Shown: positions 7,952 through 16,908 of the stretch, piece by piece | Layout of the letters: the number at the start of each line of letters is the position of its first letter | Numbering within the stretch: the stretch's first letter is position 1 | Virus record (IMG/VR): IMGVR_UViG_3300031772_000033 | Location: 1-62,501 of that record | From: a virus | Direction: 5' to 3' (one strand) | DNA: 62,501 nt | Position numbers and translations under genes: made by a program | Notes under the pieces: generated by a model | Database searches by the model: none | Told to the model about the DNA's origin: nothing | The model's input: the letters and a program-made list of their open reading frames with translations, nothing else

Positions 7952-10309
7952 ATGAAAAAACTACTTTTAATATTTTTGTTGTGTGTTTTCTCTGGGGTAT
8001 CTTTGGGTGCGGCGGACATTGCGGTTTCCAATCTCACGCATTTGCATACGCTTGGGGATTCGCTTCTGTTCGTTTCGTCTTATCGGACAAGTGCGGTTAA
8101 TTATACGAGACTGTTTTCTTATTGGGCCTTAAAACGTGCGCTCGCGGATACTGGGTTGACATATACAAAGAATAATAGTACGGGTTTACGTCTTGGACTT
8201 AATGTTATTAAGCGATGGCATTTAAATTCAAATGTTGTGGACGGAACTACTATGAGTTTAAATACCACTTCCAATGCAATTCAAATCAAGACGGACGGAA
8301 TAGACAGTACAAGAATGAAAGTTAATTCCATTCCTTCGGATAGGATTGTTGACAATTATCCGGGTGTTTATATTACGCCAACTTTTTATTGGAATTCAAC
8401 AAATGATACGGTAAAATGGGATGCGGGATATGTAATTCGAGGAACATTAACCACGGAAAGCAATAATTGGACAGCATATATAGCAGGTTCTCAGGCCGTG
8501 GGAGAGGCTGAATTGTTGGCAATGAATATAACAGACGGAACGATAGCTAAGAGAGCTTGGAATAGTGCAACCAATAAATATACACGAGGGAATAAATATA
8601 GAGTTCTTGCTTATCATTACGGCGGACTTCATACTATTGCGCAAGAATTAGATTCAAAGACATATCAAAGACATGCTGATTTATTCAATGCGGCATATCA
8701 TAAATATGAAAGTACCTATATTACACCAGTCTTTTATTGGAATTATAACTACACAAAAGTCTGCTGGCAGGCCGGAACCGTGATAAGAACAGGTGCGGAT
8801 TGGACGGCTTTCGGTGCGGATTCCGTAGCAATTGCAACATCTCAAATATTAGTGATGAATGACAGTAGTGCAACATTAGCGGTCTATGATTGGAACGGCG
8901 GATCAACGCCTTTTTTGAATTCAACCAGAAACAAACAAAAAGTGGTTGCATATGTTCTCGGTGGTAACCGATATATTGATCCGTCTTTGAATCATGATAT
9001 AGGAGATCAATATAATACTCATTATAATAGATATGAAAGCGTTTTTATTTCTCCGTCTTTTTATAGAACAGGACATACGGGAAATACAATTAAATGGGAT
9101 GATATATGGATTGTTGGTAAAGATCCTACGATTCACGCATGGACCAAAATTGATGCAGATGGAACCGGGATAACACTTTCGGCAGATTATACGCTTTTGG
9201 CGATTGATTTGTATGCTGGAACGGTAATTGTAAAACAATGGAACGCAGATACAACTCCCTATATTAGAGACCCAAGATATAGAGTTATCGCATTTCATAT
9301 TACATCAACAAATACGGTTATTGTGCCAGCCTATGAAAATCTTGATTGGCGGGAAAGCGTTGACGATGCTATCGAGGGATTAACGGCACTTACGGGTGGA
9401 CAATGGGACGGTGACTCATTAGTTTGGCTTGGTACGTCAATACCCGCCGGGGCGGATTATCCTTCAATAGTTTGTTCTAATGTAGGCGCGATACTTGTTA
9501 ATTTATCCCAAGGATCGTCTCACGTTAAAACACAATTGGATACATCCATAAAAAATTATTCCGGCGATTGGACGGCTTCACTTTCCCAATTATCCGAAAC
9601 CATTGCAGAGAAACAATTTGCCATAGATAGTTTTGCCGTTATCAGGCCATTATTACAAAATAATCCTCCTACCGTTTCGGCAATGGCGGCGGATTCGGGT
9701 GGTATTCAAACAACAATCAAGAATTGGAGTTATGAATATCTGATAAAATCTTACGTTGACACGGCAGATGCGGCTTTTATTTCAAAGGCTGACTTGATAG
9801 TATTCGATCATGGTTATAATGATGCGCCGGATTCAAGTGTTTATACCTTAGCGGAATTGATTAATTCAAGAGATTCGTGGAGAACGGGATACGCGGACTC
9901 AGTTGCGGCGAGTAGGAATCGAAAGAATTATATTTCGGCAATGAATTATATACTTGATAAAATTTACGAAAAAGACCCATATCAAAGGATATTACTAATA
10001 GGTCATTATTATAATTATGCAAATCAATGGTTAATTCCAACACAGGAAGAACTTGCGGAATATTGGCAAATACCGATCTGTTTAGTTCATAAAAAGATGA
10101 ATTTTACAGATCAAAAAGTTACCGGGAGTCAGGCCTTTTGGGCTATATCACCCTGGAGTCTTTATACTGCTGGACAGAATACCGGCGAAGACATGACACA
10201 GGAAAATGTTTATATACCGGATCGGGTTCATTTACATACAGATCCAAATTGCCGTGCGGATAGTTTGGTTGCGAAAGTAATAACATCATTTGTAAAAGAA
10301 GTTTTTTAA
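7952..10309 (+). CDS. Secreted repeat protein with SGNH hydrolase domain
   Basis: 785 residues. The first 20 are a clear signal peptide (MKKLLLIFLLCVFSGVSLGA). Three related repeats start near residues 139, 255 and 363, each with Y/F-I-T/S-P-x-F-Y followed by K-x-x-W-x-A/D-G-x-V/I-I. The C-terminal third has the SGNH/GDSL blocks: GTSIPAG near 492 (nucleophile Ser), GYND near 620, and DRVHLH near 757 (Asp and His of the triad). This suggests an esterase or deacetylase acting on an acylated glycan, with the repeats binding the substrate. It lies among tail tip and fibre genes, so a tail spike is possible, but the signal peptide implies export. Both the enzyme class and the secretion look strong; the substrate is unknown. 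Confidence 0.7.
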   Translation: MKKLLLIFLLCVFSGVSLGAADIAVSNLTHLHTLGDSLLFVSSYRTSAVNYTRLFSYWALKRALADTGLTYTKNNSTGLRLGLNVIKRWHLNSNVVDGTTMSLNTTSNAIQIKTDGIDSTRMKVNSIPSDRIVDNYPGVYITPTFYWNSTNDTVKWDAGYVIRGTLTTESNNWTAYIAGSQAVGEAELLAMNITDGTIAKRAWNSATNKYTRGNKYRVLAYHYGGLHTIAQELDSKTYQRHADLFNAAYHKYESTYITPVFYWNYNYTKVCWQAGTVIRTGADWTAFGADSVAIATSQILVMNDSSATLAVYDWNGGSTPFLNSTRNKQKVVAYVLGGNRYIDPSLNHDIGDQYNTHYNRYESVFISPSFYRTGHTGNTIKWDDIWIVGKDPTIHAWTKIDADGTGITLSADYTLLAIDLYAGTVIVKQWNADTTPYIRDPRYRVIAFHITSTNTVIVPAYENLDWRESVDDAIEGLTALTGGQWDGDSLVWLGTSIPAGADYPSIVCSNVGAILVNLSQGSSHVKTQLDTSIKNYSGDWTASLSQLSETIAEKQFAIDSFAVIRPLLQNNPPTVSAMAADSGGIQTTIKNWSYEYLIKSYVDTADAAFISKADLIVFDHGYNDAPDSSVYTLAELINSRDSWRTGYADSVAASRNRKNYISAMNYILDKIYEKDPYQRILLIGHYYNYANQWLIPTQEELAEYWQIPICLVHKKMNFTDQKVTGSQAFWAISPWSLYTAGQNTGEDMTQENVYIPDRVHLHTDPNCRADSLVAKVITSFVKEVF

Positions 10310-10326
10310 TTTAATCGGAGGATAAA

Positions 10327-10791
10327 ATGAAATTCAAAAGTTTAATATTAATCCTGTTCTGCGTGGGGCTTTACGCGCAAGGCGTGCATCAAGACATCAA
10401 TGTTCTAACGCCCGAAGGCAGTTCAACATTCAGAATCAAGTATAATGCATCTGACACTTCGGCGGTTTACCATACCTATGAAATAATGAGCGCGCGGTTC
10501 TGGGTGGGCGATTCAATCGGCGGAGCGACTGATTCGGCATACGTTACTTTCATACTGCAAATTGGCCCTGGCGATAATGCTTCTGGAGTCATGGCCGGTT
10601 ATACGACCGTTGAATCGTGGGTAGTCTCAACCGATTCCACGTTTTCAACTCAAATGATTACAGACAATGCAATCCCGAATGGTTCGCATTTCAGGTATAT
10701 TTTAACTGGAAGTACAACCAACAGACAGGAATATTCGGGGTCATTGGCAAAGATTCTTCATATGAATTATGAAAGTGATCCGAGAAATTAG
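10327..10791 (+). CDS. Secreted protein of the fibre cluster
   Basis: 154 residues with a signal peptide (MKFKSLILILFCVGLYAQG) whose likely cleavage is after Ala, before Gln. The mature part is Ser/Thr-rich and beta-like (TFRIKYNASDTSAVYHTYE). ATCGGAGGATAAA gives a good ribosome binding site. It is one of a set of exported proteins placed after the SGNH protein. No family is recognised; a fibre or fibre-assembly accessory is the best guess. Confidence 0.6.
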   Translation: MKFKSLILILFCVGLYAQGVHQDINVLTPEGSSTFRIKYNASDTSAVYHTYEIMSARFWVGDSIGGATDSAYVTFILQIGPGDNASGVMAGYTTVESWVVSTDSTFSTQMITDNAIPNGSHFRYILTGSTTNRQEYSGSLAKILHMNYESDPRN

Positions 10792-10850
10792 AAAAATCAT
10801 TTTCTTTTAAAGAAAATGAAATTAAAATAAACAAAATCAATTTATAACAT

Positions 10851-10905
10851 AGAGGCGTTTAATGCCCGACCGTCCGCAAGGATGAATCGGGTTTATTTTT
10901 GGAGG
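10851..10905 (+). promoter_or_regulatory. GNRA-hairpin leader element, copy A
   Basis: The segment reads AGAGGCG, then GCCCGA (10864-10869), an inner TCC-GCAA-GGA hairpin (10874-10882 approx.), TCGGGT (10887-10892), a T-rich run, then GGAGG and the ATG of the fibre gene at 10910. The same plan recurs at 57242-57299 before the protease-scaffold gene. A 6-bp outer stem enclosing a GNRA tetraloop and followed by T residues could be a terminator/attenuator or a translation control element. The upstream 60 bases (10792-10850) are AT-rich and hold no gene. Confidence 0.55.
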
Positions 10906-10909
10906 AAAT

Positions 10910-12727
10910 ATGAAAAAATTAATTATCTTTTTGACATTTCTGCCCTTGTTTATTTTCGCACAAGGGCCATTCGGACATGGTATCAATAAGGATTCGACTT
11001 GGGCAGTAGTCGGAGTGGATACGTTGGAACCATTAAATAATTCTACAATTTACATGCAACATTTCACGGTAGACACGGCGGTTGTGCAAAAGTACATTCA
11101 AGAAAAACGTATTACTCGGGTGGATTCGCTGACCAGATGGGTGCGGGATGGAGATACGTTGACGATTGACGCAAGTAAAGATTTACGTTTGCTTTCGTTA
11201 CGTGTTGGCGGAGTAATGAAATTCCAGGTGGATTCAGCGGGGAATTCCATGACTGCCGGAAAGGTTACAACCAATGACTCTCTTGCTAATGTCAAAGGAA
11301 TCCGTACCGAAGGTATTAGTTTACTTAAAGGTAAGGTAACTACGAATGATTCGCTTGCAAATATTAAAGGAATCAGGACAGAAGGGATCTCCTTACTGAA
11401 AGGCAAGGTCACGGCCTCGGATTCAATCGTGGTTACGAAAGGTATCCGTAATGAAGGTCCAAATCTTTTCAAAGGCAAAACAATTCAACGTGATACATTG
11501 CAAGTCAATTCTTTTGAAAATGTAGGTAATGCGAATGCAGGTGCACTTGTTTCTCCCATGACAGTTACTACTAATGCAATTGGTACAATGTCCACTACGG
11601 CGGCCACGGCAAATGCTTATGGATTGTCTTTACGTAATATGACGCCTGCAATTAATGGTACGCAACAGGACAGTCCTCCTATTAGATTCAGAGGATATGG
11701 TTATGGCACTACTGCAAGTACAAGTCAAAGTGGGGATTGGCGTATATATAATCAGATGACACAGAGTACAGTTCCAGCGAGTAAGTTGATGTTTGACTAT
11801 TCAGCAAATAGTGCAGCTTATGTAAATGTATTTAATGTAAGAAAAGATGGACTTATATATTCAGCTTCAGATATTACTACAATTGGAGCATTAACGAGTT
11901 ATCCTGTTGTATCTTCATCTTCAACTGATGGCATTGTGGGCTATTCAAGTGCAGCGGCTTCTGCGGGCGGCACTATTAGAATGTCTCCGCGTGTTCGTCT
12001 AACCGCTAACGTCTGGGATTCTACCGCAACCGCCGCAAGCAAGACGCAGAACTTTACCCAAGAAGTCATCCCTGTCTCCGGTGGCGGTGGCGGTGGAGTC
12101 CCCGCTCCTTCTGCTTCAACCGCAAGACTGCGTTGGAGTTTTGACCATAATGGGGGTGGGTATAGTGAGATTCTTGCGTTGACTGGCGATGGGCGACTGA
12201 TAAAGACGAATGGTGCAACCCTCAACAATACAGGGTATAAACTCACAACCGTAAACTCAATAAGCGGGTGCAATAAAACAACCGTGACCTTTACAGCTTA
12301 TAGTTTGGCAATCACAGACGCTGGAGCGAACGGGGCTCATGGTTCAGTTAAACTTATTGATTTCCCCGAAGGCCATATCAAACTGATCGGAGCGCACCAA
12401 GTCCTTACGCTTACAAGAGTAGGTACGGCAATTGACGCTGACGCTGTTTTCGACGCAGGCATAGGATCGATAACTGCTGGCGTGGATAATGAGGAACTGG
12501 CTGGCACGGAAACCGAGATAACCGGAGTTGAGGACGAGGCTGTTCTTGCTGCCGGAACTCTTACTTTTGATACGCTGAACGGCGTTGACCAACTACTTGA
12601 TGGATCAGGAACTTCATCGGATGCGTGGCTTAATGTTGCTGTGGCTGCCGCTGACTGTTCTGGTAACGATGCGTTTTTAGTTACCGGAACCGTGACGATT
12701 ACGTGGGTATTACTTGGAGACGATTAA
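10910..12727 (+). CDS. Secreted tail fibre-like protein with 24-residue repeats
   Basis: 605 residues. A signal peptide ([19 protein letters not shown]) precedes a region with three 24-residue repeats at about residues 117-189, each of the form GKVT[20 protein letters not shown]. A middle beta-rich region follows, with a Gly stretch near residue 394. The C-terminal domain contains [14 protein letters not shown] and ends [12 protein letters not shown]. Repeats of this kind build trimeric phage fibre shafts. The ribosome binding site GGAGG is 6 bases upstream. As a fibre it should stay in the cytoplasm for assembly, so the signal peptide is the odd part. Confidence 0.65.
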   Translation: MKKLIIFLTFLPLFIFAQGPFGHGINKDSTWAVVGVDTLEPLNNSTIYMQHFTVDTAVVQKYIQEKRITRVDSLTRWVRDGDTLTIDASKDLRLLSLRVGGVMKFQVDSAGNSMTAGKVTTNDSLANVKGIRTEGISLLKGKVTTNDSLANIKGIRTEGISLLKGKVTASDSIVVTKGIRNEGPNLFKGKTIQRDTLQVNSFENVGNANAGALVSPMTVTTNAIGTMSTTAATANAYGLSLRNMTPAINGTQQDSPPIRFRGYGYGTTASTSQSGDWRIYNQMTQSTVPASKLMFDYSANSAAYVNVFNVRKDGLIYSASDITTIGALTSYPVVSSSSTDGIVGYSSAAASAGGTIRMSPRVRLTANVWDSTATAASKTQNFTQEVIPVSGGGGGGVPAPSASTARLRWSFDHNGGGYSEILALTGDGRLIKTNGATLNNTGYKLTTVNSISGCNKTTVTFTAYSLAITDAGANGAHGSVKLIDFPEGHIKLIGAHQVLTLTRVGTAIDADAVFDAGIGSITAGVDNEELAGTETEITGVEDEAVLAAGTLTFDTLNGVDQLLDGSGTSSDAWLNVAVAAADCSGNDAFLVTGTVTITWVLLGDD

Positions 12728-12728
12728 T

Positions 12729-13673
12729 ATGAAACGGTTCATATTTATAATCCTATTTCTGCCTGTTTTATTGCTTGGGCAGATGACCTCCGAATTCATC
12801 CCGATAAAAGGTTTATCTCATTGGGATGAACAAAGCGGGAAATGGTATATCGAATTTGATCGTTTTAAGTTGGCATATAAAATTCCAAGTATAAAAGTAT
12901 ATAACTTATCTAATATAGATACTACCGGAATTATTGAAAATAAAGAATATGGTTATAATAATATCCTCGATGATTGGAAACCGAAAGAAGTTTTTTCTGC
13001 GGGTGGAACAGGTCCTCCCGGTCCCCAGGGCGATCCGGGTGAACCGGGACCACAGGGCGAGCAAGGCATACAAGGTATCCCCGGAAACGACGGCGCACCG
13101 GGATCAAAAGGTGACACAGGGGAACAGGGAATTCAAGGCATTCAGGGCATACAGGGTCCACCGGGAGCGGACGGTAGTGTGGTTTTGGTCCTTTCCCTTA
13201 CGTCAAACGCTCCCACAAACAGTACCGCGACAGGCGTTGAGATTCTTGGGCTGAATAAAACCTTAACAGCCGGAACCTACGTCTTTAAATATTACATAAT
13301 TTACCAAGCAGGCGCCGCGACAACAGGAGTTCAGTTCGGAGTAAATTATACAGGCACAGCCAAGGCCTTCGTCGTCAATATGTCTTTTGCCGGAACGGGA
13401 ACTACTGCCTCTACGGGTGCGGCGTCTCAGGTTGCTTCGGGAGCCACAGGGAATGTCGGGGAAACCTTCGCCGCAAGAGCGGAAAGCACAACCGCGCCGA
13501 ATCTTGGGGCGACCGTGAGCGTGGACGCACTTGGCAGTAATATGTTAGCCATAATCGAAGGGGTCATGGTTGTGAGCGATGGCGGTGATTTGGAATTATG
13601 GCACGCCTCGGAAGTTGCGGCGGCCTCGACCGTGATGGCCGGAACATCTCTGATTCTTACAAAAACAAATTGA
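12729..13673 (+). CDS. Secreted collagen-like fibre protein
   Basis: 314 residues from the ATG at 12729, preferred over 12714 because GGAGA is well placed and a signal peptide ([18 protein letters not shown]) then begins the protein. Residues about 95-147 are Gly-X-Y collagen-like triplets ([19 protein letters not shown] and onward). They are followed by a beta-rich C-terminal domain that probably forms the trimer head. Collagen-like segments are common in phage fibres. The start overlaps the previous gene's end region closely (stop 12727). Confidence 0.7.
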   Translation: MKRFIFIILFLPVLLLGQMTSEFIPIKGLSHWDEQSGKWYIEFDRFKLAYKIPSIKVYNLSNIDTTGIIENKEYGYNNILDDWKPKEVFSAGGTGPPGPQGDPGEPGPQGEQGIQGIPGNDGAPGSKGDTGEQGIQGIQGIQGPPGADGSVVLVLSLTSNAPTNSTATGVEILGLNKTLTAGTYVFKYYIIYQAGAATTGVQFGVNYTGTAKAFVVNMSFAGTGTTASTGAASQVASGATGNVGETFAARAESTTAPNLGATVSVDALGSNMLAIIEGVMVVSDGGDLELWHASEVAAASTVMAGTSLILTKTN

Positions 13674-13680
13674 GGACATT

Positions 13681-14064
13681 ATGAAAAGACTATTATTTTT
13701 ACTTTTTCCGTTTGCGCTTTTCGGACAAGGTCAAATAGAGGAACCGATTGAAGATCCTATACCGATAGTAAAGACACAACTCATTATTGATCACCAGAAT
13801 GTAATAATTGATGCGGTTCAGTATGTGGATGCAAAGTTGGTCTACGAATGCAATCCGATCATGATAAAGAATTGCGATAAGAAAAAATTCGTAACCAGAG
13901 TTGATGCGATCAAGACAACCGCTCAAAAGTTGACCGTGGAATACAGGGATCCAAGACTCGGAAAGATGTCTCAGGTGTTTCTCGGAGCCATGCCGGTGGT
14001 GACAGAAATAAAAGAAGACAATATTATTATGGATTCGGGCGAAAATATAATTATTTTAAAATAA
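13681..14064 (+). CDS. Small secreted protein of the fibre cluster
   Basis: 127 residues with signal peptide MKRLLFLLFPFALFGQ, a short acidic Pro-rich segment (EEPIEDPIP), then a mixed alpha/beta domain. One pair of Cys residues lies near residues 58 and 64 (ECNPIMIKNCDKK), which could form a disulphide after export. GAGGACATT precedes the ATG. Function is not recognised. Confidence 0.6.
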   Translation: MKRLLFLLFPFALFGQGQIEEPIEDPIPIVKTQLIIDHQNVIIDAVQYVDAKLVYECNPIMIKNCDKKKFVTRVDAIKTTAQKLTVEYRDPRLGKMSQVFLGAMPVVTEIKEDNIIMDSGENIIILK

Positions 14065-14094
14065 TTTGAATATGGAAATTAACGGAGCCATACT

Positions 14095-14463
14095 ATGATG
14101 ATTGAAAAAAAAGAAGACGGAAACGGCGGAACCCATCTTTCCGCTCATCTTAAAAGAATCAAACCGGAATATATAGGACCTTTTGTTTCTTTGCTTGTGG
14201 CATTCTTTTCAATAGCTGGTTTTTTTATTGCGATTGGGATTAATAAGGCCACAAGAGATTCGGAAATTGAAACCCTGAAACAAAACTGCATTATCATTAA
14301 TCAAAGTATCGGGAAATTAGAAGAAGGACGTAGAGATAACCGGACGAAAATCGACACCCTGATTATACGTACAAGCGTTCTTTCTGTTCAAATGGGACAA
14401 TTAATAGATAATCAGTCTAAACAGTATAATCTTTTAATGGCACATATCATACCCAAGAATTAA
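14095..14463 (+). CDS. Membrane-anchored coiled-coil protein
   Basis: 122 residues. A single transmembrane segment (FVSLLVAFFSIAGFFIAIGI, about residues 30-49) is followed by a long helical region with heptad-like spacing. One anchor and a coiled coil at the end of the late tail operon would fit a spanin-like, holin-accessory or superinfection protein, but no diagnostic motif is present. A terminator follows 24 bases downstream. Confidence 0.6.
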   Translation: MMIEKKEDGNGGTHLSAHLKRIKPEYIGPFVSLLVAFFSIAGFFIAIGINKATRDSEIETLKQNCIIINQSIGKLEEGRRDNRTKIDTLIIRTSVLSVQMGQLIDNQSKQYNLLMAHIIPKN

Positions 14464-14486
14464 ATTCCATCTCCTCTCCTCCTCTC

Positions 14487-14518
14487 AACGGTCTGCAAAA
14501 TATCGCAGGCCGTTTTTT
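14487..14518 (+). terminator. Rho-independent terminator after the tail/fibre operon
   Basis: AACGGTCTGC (14487-14496) pairs with GCAGGCCGTT (14505-14514), 10 bp with one G-U, loop of 8, followed by TTTTTT. It closes the late tail transcript. The remaining bases to 14638 are AT-rich with no gene and only weak promoter-like hexamers. Confidence 0.85.
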
Positions 14519-14638
14519 ATGAACCGAAGTTGTCAAAGTTCTAAATATTAATCTTACAAATTAAGCCTTGATTTTCATTTATTAATTTATTAACTTCTTT
14601 TGCGCGGAATTCAAAGAAAAGCTCAAAAGAAATTAACG

Positions 14639-14688
14639 CAGGCATTCAAGGAATCAGGGCTTTTCCGATTCGCGCACTTGGATGCCTG
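14639..14688 (+). promoter_or_regulatory. Long leader hairpin before the ParB-methylase gene
   Basis: CAGGCATTCAAG (14639-14650) pairs with CTTGGATGCCTG (14677-14688). Inside it GAATC (14651-14655) pairs with GATTC (14667-14671), forming an extended hairpin. It is followed by a T-rich stretch and then TAGGAGG and the ATG at 14715. The arrangement hairpin, T-run, ribosome binding site matches the other leader elements of this genome, although the loop is not GNRA. Confidence 0.6.
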
Positions 14689-14714
14689 TTTCATTTTATA
14701 GGAGGAAATTACTA

Positions 14715-15890
14715 ATGATAATTGACAAAGAATTTAAATCATTAATTTTCAGTTTATCAAAAGACGAACTTGCTATTTTGGAAGAAAATATTATAAAGGA
14801 TGGATGCAGAGATGCCCTTGTTGTTTGGAAAGAAGAAGATATTTTACTGGATGGACACAATAGATATGAAATATGTACAAAACATAAAATCGATTATAAA
14901 ATAAAAGCAATAAATTTGCCGAACCGAATGGCTGCCGCTGATTGGATAGATTCCAATCAACTCGGAAGGCGTAATTTATCGCCGGATATGATGAGATTAA
15001 TCCGGGGCCGATTGTATAATCGAATAAAAAAAGAACAAGGAGGAGATCATAAATCAAAGGATCAAATTGATACTTTGATAAATTCTGCCGATAAAATATC
15101 CAAACAGTATGGAATATCTTCGGCAACAATTAAACGCGATGCGAAATTTGCAAAAGAGGTGGAATCGGATTTAAATTTATTGAAAGCAATTCAGAAACGT
15201 ACCCCTATTAATAAAATTAAAAAGGAAATTAAAAAAGAACAGGACAAAAAAGAACTTAAACAGGCACAAGATAAAATCACAGATGAAATTCGAAAGGATA
15301 TTAAAAAAATATGTGATATACGACATTGTTCCATGAAGGATTTACTCGCAAGCGAAATAAAACCGGATTGTATTATTACCGATCCCCCTTATCCTAAAAA
15401 GTTTCTGGAACTCTACGGAGAACTTGCGGAATATTCCCGAAAAATTCCATTTGTTGCGGTTATGGTAGGACAGTCATATTTACCTGAAATACTTTCCGCA
15501 ATGTGCAAGCATTTAAAATACCGATGGACTCTTGCTTATTTAACCCCCGGGGGTCAAGCCGTTCAACAATGGGAAACAAAAATAAATGCCTTTTGGAAAC
15601 CCGTTTTATTATTCGGAGAATCAATTGACTGGATTGGTGATGTTTGCCGTTCAGACGTAAATGATAACGATAAAAGATTTCATGGATGGGGACAATCCGA
15701 AAGTGGTATGGCCGATTTAATTGAAAGATTAAGCAAGCCGGATCAATTAATATGCGATCCGTTTGTCGGCGGAGGAACTACGGCTTTAATTTCATTGCGT
15801 CTTGGACGAAGATTCGTCGGATGTGATATCGATGAAAATTCTTGTAAAAAAGCGATTCAGAGATGCGAGGTGGATTTTGCCGGAAGTTAA
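14715..15890 (+). CDS. ParB-like/DNA methyltransferase fusion
   Basis: 391 residues from the ATG at 14715, chosen for the TAGGAGG site. Residues about 29-100 resemble ParB/Srx N-terminal domains (ILLDGHNRYEI, then NQLGRRNLSPDMMRLI), and a helix-turn-helix lies near 131-150 (YGISSATIKRDAKFA). The C-terminal half has methylase motif IV DPPY at 223-226 and then motif I-like CDPFVGGGTTAL at 347-358. This order is typical of beta-class N4-cytosine/N6-adenine enzymes. It probably marks phage or host DNA at sites scanned by the ParB-like part. It is translationally linked with the nuclease-like gene that overlaps its end. Confidence 0.75.
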   Translation: MIIDKEFKSLIFSLSKDELAILEENIIKDGCRDALVVWKEEDILLDGHNRYEICTKHKIDYKIKAINLPNRMAAADWIDSNQLGRRNLSPDMMRLIRGRLYNRIKKEQGGDHKSKDQIDTLINSADKISKQYGISSATIKRDAKFAKEVESDLNLLKAIQKRTPINKIKKEIKKEQDKKELKQAQDKITDEIRKDIKKICDIRHCSMKDLLASEIKPDCIITDPPYPKKFLELYGELAEYSRKIPFVAVMVGQSYLPEILSAMCKHLKYRWTLAYLTPGGQAVQQWETKINAFWKPVLLFGESIDWIGDVCRSDVNDNDKRFHGWGQSESGMADLIERLSKPDQLICDPFVGGGTTALISLRLGRRFVGCDIDENSCKKAIQRCEVDFAGS

Positions 15891-16302
15891 AAAGGAAATA
15901 ACCAGATGGAGGGATTTAGATTTTAATGATAGGCATAGATTATATGGGTTTGATTGCCCGGCACTTGATTTGGATTTTTTAGAATATGATAATAAAAAGG
16001 CAGTTGCCCTTATAGAATACAAAAACGAGAATGCACCAGAAATCAATCCGGTTGAATTGTCGGCCAATCTTTTAGCATTAATTGATTTAGGGAATAAAGC
16101 AAATATTCCAGTATTTTTTTGTAGATATTGGAAGGATTATTCTAAATTTAGAATTGTTCCATTAAATAATATTGCTAAGACAATATTATCGGCAAAACAA
16201 GAATTAACGGAATATGGATTTGTAAAATTTCTATATGAAATGAGAAATAGAGAAATTCCAGACGGATTATTCGATGACATGGGAAAACTTATTGTGAAAT
16301 AA
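15832..16302 (+). CDS. PD-(D/E)XK nuclease-like protein
   Basis: 156 residues from the ATG at 15832, which lies 59 bases inside the methylase gene in another frame. The segment with Asp near residues 46-48 (LDLDFLEYD) followed by ALIEYK (Glu62, Lys64) fits the core of a PD-(D/E)XK nuclease: D, then ExK on the next strand. The overlapping methylase suggests a modification plus cleavage pair, but no target recognition domain is seen here. The nuclease call rests on this motif only. Confidence 0.5.
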   Translation: MKILVKKRFRDARWILPEVKKEITRWRDLDFNDRHRLYGFDCPALDLDFLEYDNKKAVALIEYKNENAPEINPVELSANLLALIDLGNKANIPVFFCRYWKDYSKFRIVPLNNIAKTILSAKQELTEYGFVKFLYEMRNREIPDGLFDDMGKLIVK

Positions 16303-16344
16303 AGTGCAATAACTTATTGTGAAAAAAGGTTTATTAAATAAGTC

Positions 16345-16373
16345 TTGACAATGATAAAATAAATCGCTTAATT
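16345..16373 (+). promoter_or_regulatory. Sigma70-like promoter for the early region
   Basis: TTGACA at 16345-16350, 17-base spacer, TTAATT at 16368-16373. It lies in the gap (16303-16405) before a long uninterrupted run of + strand genes and has a perfect -35 with a weaker -10. It is the best candidate for an early promoter. Confidence 0.6.
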
Positions 16374-16405
16374 GTTCTTGTATTCCGTGACACACAGGAG
16401 AACGA

Positions 16406-16648
16406 ATGAACTCCACAAAAGACATTTTCAAATTAAAAGCAGACGCGGCTGGCCCTGCCGGTTCTCCCAGTGTCACGATTGGTTTGTTCCTGCTTGTCAG
16501 CCCGTCTGTATTCTTTCTCCCAAACCCCGGCCTCGGAAGGTCGGGCGTCAATTCCTCTTCACCCTCTTATACATCTCCCCCCGCTTGGGCTTGCTCCATG
16601 ATCCACACCGATGCGGGGGATGCGAATCATGCCGTGAGGCGATTATGA
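16406..16648 (+). CDS. Small protein at the head of the early operon
   Basis: 80 residues with CAGGAGAACGA before the ATG, the first gene after the promoter at 16345. It is rich in Ser, Pro and Gly and has one moderately hydrophobic stretch (VTIGLFLLVSPSVFFL). It ends in an ATGA overlap with the next gene, which supports it being translated. No family is recognised. Confidence 0.5.
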   Translation: MNSTKDIFKLKADAAGPAGSPSVTIGLFLLVSPSVFFLPNPGLGRSGVNSSSPSYTSPPAWACSMIHTDAGDANHAVRRL

Positions 16649-16908
16649 AATACAAACAAAAAATGGGTTGTGTCTGGTTTACGGTCGGTGCGCAAGGGGG
16701 AGAATATCAACCTCCTTATGCGATATTTTATAAAAATCGTTGGTATCATACAAATCCCTCTAATTTATTGACAGATCAAGAAAGAACGATAATAAATACA
16801 CTTCCCAGGTTGGATTATGGGGTGATTCGTTGTATGGATTATCTTTCCAGGAACAATAAGCATTTTAATGATTTACCACCTTTTGATTTCAAACGGTTTA
16901 TAACATGA
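16645..16908 (+). CDS. Small early protein
   Basis: 87 residues from the ATG at 16645 that overlaps the previous stop (ATGA); a longer ORF back to 16372 is a shadow of the upstream gene. It begins MKYKQKMGCVWFTVGAQGGE, is rich in aromatic residues and ends before another ATGA overlap. No known motif. Confidence 0.5.
   Translation: MKYKQKMGCVWFTVGAQGGEYQPPYAIFYKNRWYHTNPSNLLTDQERTIINTLPRLDYGVIRCMDYLSRNNKHFNDLPPFDFKRFIT

Noticed and set aside
11098-11478. Minus-strand 126-residue ORF in the fibre gene
   Set aside because: Shadow of the 24-residue repeats of the fibre protein.
12934-13254. Plus-strand frame over the collagen repeats
   Set aside because: Alternate frame of Gly-X-Y codons; no ribosome binding site.
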